Positions 60,126 to 64,000 of a stretch of DNA of 64,000 bases are shown here, piece by piece. The translations under genes were made by a program, and so were the position numbers. This DNA is from CF-46 sp963760735. GTDB taxonomy: Bacteria > Chloroflexota > Limnocylindria > Limnocylindrales > CSP1-4. The DNA lies in assembly GCA_963760735.1 (NCBI GenBank), contig CAVXEB010000001.1, positions 372,001 to 436,000 of the forward strand, given 5' to 3'. Every line of letters starts with the position of its first letter. Position 1 is the first letter of the stretch. The notes beneath the pieces are model-generated. The model was not told the origin of the DNA. It did not search any database and worked only from the letters and a program-made list of their open reading frames with translations.

Positions 60126-61475
60126 CGTCGGTCGCCTCCGACCGTCTCCTGAGCGTCGAGGAGGCACGCGACGCGGTCCTGTCCGCGATCGACGGTCCCA
60201 CCGAGGCCGAGCACGCCTTCCTGTCCGAGGCCCGCGGCCGGGTGCTCGCCGAGGACGTGATGAGCCTGACGGCGCTGCCGCCGTGGGACAACTCGGCAAT
60301 GGACGGCTACGCGGTCCGCTCGGCCGACATCGTGGCCGCGACCGAGGCCGCACCGGTACTGCTGTCCGTGATCGGCGAGGTCCGTGCCGGCGTCGCACCG
60401 GAGGCCGCCGTCGAGCGCGGCTCCGCGATCCGGATCGCGACCGGTGCAGCGCTGCCGCCCCGCGCCGACGCGGTCGTGCAGGTCGAGCTGACGACGCCGG
60501 CCACGTCCGACGGCGCACCCGCCGGCGAGCGAGGACGCGTCGCGGCCGGGCCGCTGCCCCAGGCCGTCCTCGTCCATGAGGCCGTTCGCACGGGCACGGC
60601 AATCCGCCGGGCGGGCGACGACCTCACGCGAGGCGGTCGCGATCCTGACCGCTGGTACCCGGTTGTCTCCCGCGGCGGTCGCACTCGCCGCGGGGTCGGG
60701 GAACCACGCCGTCCGCGTCCATCGACAACCCCGCGTCGGGATCCTCGCGACCGGCGATGAGGTCAGGGCGGCCGGCCGCGAGCTGGGACCGGCCGGGATC
60801 CCCGACGCGAACGGGCCCGGTCTCGCGGCGCTCGCCGAGGAGGCGGGAGCGCAGCCGTTCAACTACGGGATCGCCGCGGACCGGATCGAGGACGTCCGGG
60901 CCCGGCTCCGCGCGGCTCGGGCGGGCGAGGTCGACGCGATGATCGTGTCGGGTGGCGTGTCGGTCGGGCCGTACGACGTCGTCCGGGCGGCGTTCGAGGA
61001 GATCGGCCGGATGGAGCTCTGGCGGGTCGCCGTGCAGCCCGGCAAGCCGTTCGCGTTCGGGGTCGTCGAGCGCGGCGACGGCGGCCGGACGCTGCTCTTC
61101 GGGCTGCCGGGGAACCCGGTCTCGAGCTTCGTGACGTTCGAGCTGTTCGTCCGCCCGGCGATCCGCCGACTGTCCGGCTATCCACTCGATCGGCTTGTCC
61201 GCTCCGTCGATCGCGCGGTCCTTCGCGAGGACGTCACGAAGAGCCCGGGCCGCCGCGCCTTCCTGCGCGTGATCACGGAGCGGGATGCGTCCGGGGCGAC
61301 CGTGCGCGACGCCGACGGACGGGTGCCGATCCGGCTCGCCGGCGGTGGGCGAGGGCAGGGGAGTCACGTCCTGTCGGCGCTGGCCGCCTCCGATGCCCTC
61401 GCGATCGTCCCCGAGACCGTGGACGGGCTCGCCGCGGGCTCGGCCGTCGACCTTTGGTGGCTCGACCGCGACTGA
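60122..61475 (+). pseudogene. moeA: Molybdopterin molybdotransferase MoeA, frameshifted
   Basis: Inserts molybdate into adenylylated molybdopterin. From the GTG at 60122: LPPWDNSAMDGYAVRSADI and IRIATGAALPPRADAVVQVE are MoeA signatures. Near base 60630 the reading must move one frame over: EAVAILTAGTRLSPAAVALA, RVGILATGDEV, IVSGGVSVGPYDVV, GLPGNPVSSFVTFELFVRPA, ending at 61475. Removing one base rejoins it. moaC and moaB downstream are intact, which favours a sequence error over pathway loss. Confidence 0.9.
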
Positions 61476-61536
61476 GCCGGTCGTCCTTGACGACCCGTCC
61501 TGCGACGCGCCCGCCGGAGCGCGGATACTACGAGCC

Positions 61537-62139
61537 ATGCCCAAGGACGCCACCCCTCGCTCGGAACGCCGCCGTCTGACCCATGTCGATCGGTCCGGGC
61601 GGCCCCGGATGGTCGACGTCTCCGAGAAGCCGTCGACCGCTCGCAGGGCCGTTGCCGAGGCGGCAGTCGCGGTCAGCGACGAGACGATGAGCCTGGTGAT
61701 CGACGGTGGTGGGCCGAAGGGCGACGTCCTCGGCGCCGCCGAGCTCGCCGGGGTGATGGGCGGCAAGCGCACGAGCGAGCTCATCCCGCTGTGCCATCCG
61801 CTCGCGCTGACCGACCTCGTCGTTGCGGTCACGCCCGACCGGGCTGCCGGGGTCCTGCGGGTCCGGGCGGAAGCGGCCACGACCGGGCCGACCGGGGTCG
61901 AGATGGAGGCGCTGACCGCGGCCAGCGTGGCCGCGCTGACGATCTACGACATGGTCAAGGGCGTCGAGCGAGGCGTCGAGATCCGGTCGGTCCGTCTCGT
62001 CTCCAAGACCGGGGGCAAGAGCGGCGAATGGCACCGGCCGGCCGACATGCCCGGAGCCGGCGCCGATCCACGGCATCGGCCGGGCGCGCGGGCCGCCGGT
62101 CGCATCGGCGGACCAAAGCGGCGCGGACCGGGGGCGTGA
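61537..62139 (+). CDS. moaC: Cyclic pyranopterin monophosphate synthase accessory protein MoaC
   Basis: Second step of molybdopterin synthesis. 200 residues from the ATG at 61537. LTHVDRSGRPRMVDVSEKPS, GGKRTSELIPLCHPLALTDL, GPTGVEMEALTAASVAALTI and MVKGVERGVEI are diagnostic. A 40-residue basic, Gly/Arg-rich tail extends past the usual end. Overlaps moaB by four bases (GTGA). Confidence 0.95.
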   Translation: MPKDATPRSERRRLTHVDRSGRPRMVDVSEKPSTARRAVAEAAVAVSDETMSLVIDGGGPKGDVLGAAELAGVMGGKRTSELIPLCHPLALTDLVVAVTPDRAAGVLRVRAEAATTGPTGVEMEALTAASVAALTIYDMVKGVERGVEIRSVRLVSKTGGKSGEWHRPADMPGAGADPRHRPGARAAGRIGGPKRRGPGA

Positions 62140-62645
62140 CGGGAGCCGTGGCGGCCCGACGCGCCGCGCTGGTCCTGACGGCGAGCGATCGCAGCGCGGA
62201 CGGGACGCGGGACGACGCGAGTGGCGAGGCGCTGGCCGCGAGGCTCGCCGACCTCGGGTTCGACGTCGACCGGCAGATCGTCGCCGACGACCGCGTCGCG
62301 ATCGCCGGCCTGCTGACCGCGGAGGCCGAGCGGCACGTGCTGATCGTGACGACCGGCGGGACCGGTCTGACCCCGCGGGACGTGACCCCCCAGGCGACCC
62401 TGGACGTCGTCGACTACGAGGTCCCCGGCCTCGCCGAGGCGATGCGCGCCGAGGGTCGGGCGAAGACGCCCTTCGCGTCCCTGAGCCGATCCGTCGTCGG
62501 GGTCCGCGGTCGCACGCTGATCGTGAACACGCCCGGCAGCCCGAAGGCGGCGCTCGAGTCGCTCGACGCGATCGTCCCGGTCCTCGACCACGCCCTCGAG
62601 ACGCTGGCCGGCCCGTTCGACCACGGCCGGAGCGGGTCGGGCTAG
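62136..62645 (+). CDS. moaB: Molybdopterin adenylyltransferase MoaB/MogA
   Basis: Adenylylates molybdopterin before metal insertion by MoeA. 169 residues from a GTG at 62136. ALVLTASDRSADGTRDDASG, VTTGGTGLTPRDVTPQATLD and TLIVNTPGSPKAALESLDAI match the family (TGGTG and PGSPKA motifs). MoaB versus MogA cannot be separated by sequence alone here. Confidence 0.92.
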   Translation: MTGAVAARRAALVLTASDRSADGTRDDASGEALAARLADLGFDVDRQIVADDRVAIAGLLTAEAERHVLIVTTGGTGLTPRDVTPQATLDVVDYEVPGLAEAMRAEGRAKTPFASLSRSVVGVRGRTLIVNTPGSPKAALESLDAIVPVLDHALETLAGPFDHGRSGSG

Positions 62646-64000
62646 ATGTTCCCGGTCTTCGAGGACGTCCCCGGCTACCTGCTCGTCTTCGTCGTGTTCT
62701 GGGGAGCCGCGGCGATCTTCGTCCTCGCGATGGCGCGCCACCTCCGGGTCTTCGCCGCGGCGCGGCCGGCCGTCGCCCAACCCTCGGCCCTCGGCGACAT
62801 CCCGCGCCGGTTCGCTGGCCTGATCGAGTACGCGTTCGTCCAGACGAAGATGTTCAAGGACTGGCGCGCCGGCCTGATGCACGCCGGGATCTTCTGGGGC
62901 TTCGTCCTCCTGACGATCGGGACCGCCAACATCGTCACCGGCGGGCTGATCCAGACGATCCTGTCGGTCCCCGCTCGACGGCGCGCTCTGGACCGCAATC
63001 TCGGCGATGCAGAACATCGTCGCGGTGATCGTCCTCGTGTCGATCGCCTGGGCGTTCGAGCGGCGGTTGATCTCGAAACCCCGCCGCCTGACGTTCAACC
63101 GGGACGCGCTGATCATCCTGGCGATGATCGGCGGCGTCGTCGCCACCGAGCTGCTCGCCCAGGCGTTCCAGTTCGCGGCATACGGCGACGAGCCTGGTGC
63201 GTTCGTGGCCGCGGCGATCGCGGTGCCGCTCCGTGCCGCGTTCTCGCAGGACACCCTGGAGTTCCTGTTCGCCGTCCTGTGGTGGGGCCACATCGCGCTT
63301 GTCGCCGCGTTCCTGATCTACCTGCCGTTCAGCAAGCACCTCCACATCGCGACCGCGTTCCCGAACATCTGGTATCGCAAGCTCGCGCCGCGCGGCGAGC
63401 TGCCTGCGATGGACCTCGAGCGCGAGGACGCGACGTTCGGCCTGAAGTCGCTCCAGGACCTCGGCTGGAAGGACCTCCTCGACGGCTTCACGTGCACCGA
63501 GTGCGGGCGCTGCCAGGCCGCCTGCCCGGCGAATGCGACGGGGAAGCCGCTCAACCCGAAGGCCTTCATCATGGGGATCCGGGAGATGTCGGTCGACGCC
63601 GAGCACGGCCTCGACCTGATCCCGAACAACCCGATCGTCCGTGACACGTACGGCCTCGACGACTCGACCCCGGCCCCGGCCCGGATGGCGGCGCCGATCG
63701 TCGACGAGGCGATCCCGTACGACGCCGTCTGGGACTGCGTCACCTGCGGCGCCTGCGTCGAGGCCTGTCCCGTCCTCATCGAGCACGTCGACAAGATCGT
63801 CGGGCTGCGCCGGAACCTCGTGCTCGAGGAGTCGCGGTTCCCCGCGGAGCTGACCGGCGCGTTTCGCGGGATGGAGGGCCAGGGCAACCCGTGGGGTCAG
63901 CCCGCCTCGACACGGACGGACTGGACGAAGGGCCTGCCGTTCGAAGTCCCGACCGTCGCCTCCCTGGCAGCCGCGCCGGGCGGCCTCGAGGACCTCGAGG
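62646..64000 (+). pseudogene. Membrane heterodisulfide-reductase-like Fe-S oxidoreductase, frameshifted and cut by window end
   Basis: From the ATG at 62646, directly after moaB: several helices (LLVFVVFWGAAAIFVLAMA, HAGIFWGFVLLTIGTANIV), then at CCCC 62969-62972 the frame must shift by one base: PLDGALWTAISAMQNIVAVI, WWGHIALVAAFLIYLPFSKH. Two [4Fe-4S] motifs follow, FTCTECGRCQAACPAN and CVTCGACVEACPVL. The layout (NarI/HdrE-like heme membrane domain fused to HdrD-like iron-sulfur domain) suggests electron transfer between quinones and a soluble partner. The C-terminal CCG domains would lie beyond base 64000. Confidence 0.85.

Noticed and set aside
5810..64000. Programmed +1 ribosomal frameshifting as the common cause of the breaks
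   Set aside because: The sites share no slippery sequence, stop codon or stem structure, and the genes have unrelated functions.

Overview
The window is 64 kb of very GC-rich bacterial chromosome, with GTG starts common and many ATGA/GTGA/TGATG gene overlaps. Gene content (TlyA, NadK, RecN, XerD-type recombinase, ScpA, ScpB, RluB, Cmk, PlsC, IspH, Der and GpsA in one run), a class-2 TrpB, and many DinB, SnoaL and DUF4332-type small proteins suggest a Chloroflexota bacterium of the Limnocylindria type. That assignment is an inference; there is no rRNA here to settle it.

Layout. 1-31.2 kb is a mostly plus-strand housekeeping block: end of mltG, a Xaa-Pro peptidase, efp, an ECF sigma factor with a membrane-anchored DUF4232 partner, a glycoside hydrolase family 3 lipoprotein, xseA/xseB, a flavin oxidase on the minus strand, dxs, a membrane protein with a TolB-like propeller, then tlyA-nadK-recN-xer, a PH/SHOCT protein, a site-2 protease, an HD protein, scpA-scpB-rluB-cmk-plsC, ispH-der-gpsA and trpB2. 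31.3-39.1 kb is a putative integrated element: it starts at tRNA-Pro(GGG) and is bounded by a 30-bp direct repeat (29/30 identical) of the tRNA 3' end. It holds lipoproteins, a phage-like C1 peptidase/holin-like cassette, MerR-cupin, ArsR-YCII and two near-identical LuxR-type HTH genes; no integrase is visible. 39.1-53.4 kb is a loose accessory region (PadR pair, secreted proteins, a possible PD-(D/E)XK nuclease, VOC, DinB, adenylate cyclase, tRNA-Asn) with many gene remnants and short dispersed repeats. 53.6-64 kb returns to metabolic genes: a zinc alcohol dehydrogenase, an aromatic amino acid decarboxylase, small enzymes and membrane proteins, a CBS-type site-2 protease, molybdenum cofactor genes moeA-moaC-moaB, and a membrane/iron-sulfur oxidoreductase cut off by the window end.

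Three things stand out. First, six otherwise intact conserved genes (GH3, tlyA, scpA, scpB, moeA, and the terminal Fe-S gene) and one phage-like peptidase each carry one frame change of the same sense (one extra base restores each frame), which looks like systematic sequence error or recent decay. Second, the accessory region contains a dispersed family of small minus-strand proteins ending in a Trp-rich motif. Two copies share a leader hairpin that sequesters the ribosome binding site, and its stem differs between them by a compensatory base-pair change; a second, mutually exclusive pairing is possible, so this may be a regulatory RNA. Third, a dispersed imperfect palindrome of about 55 bp recurs between genes in the same region.
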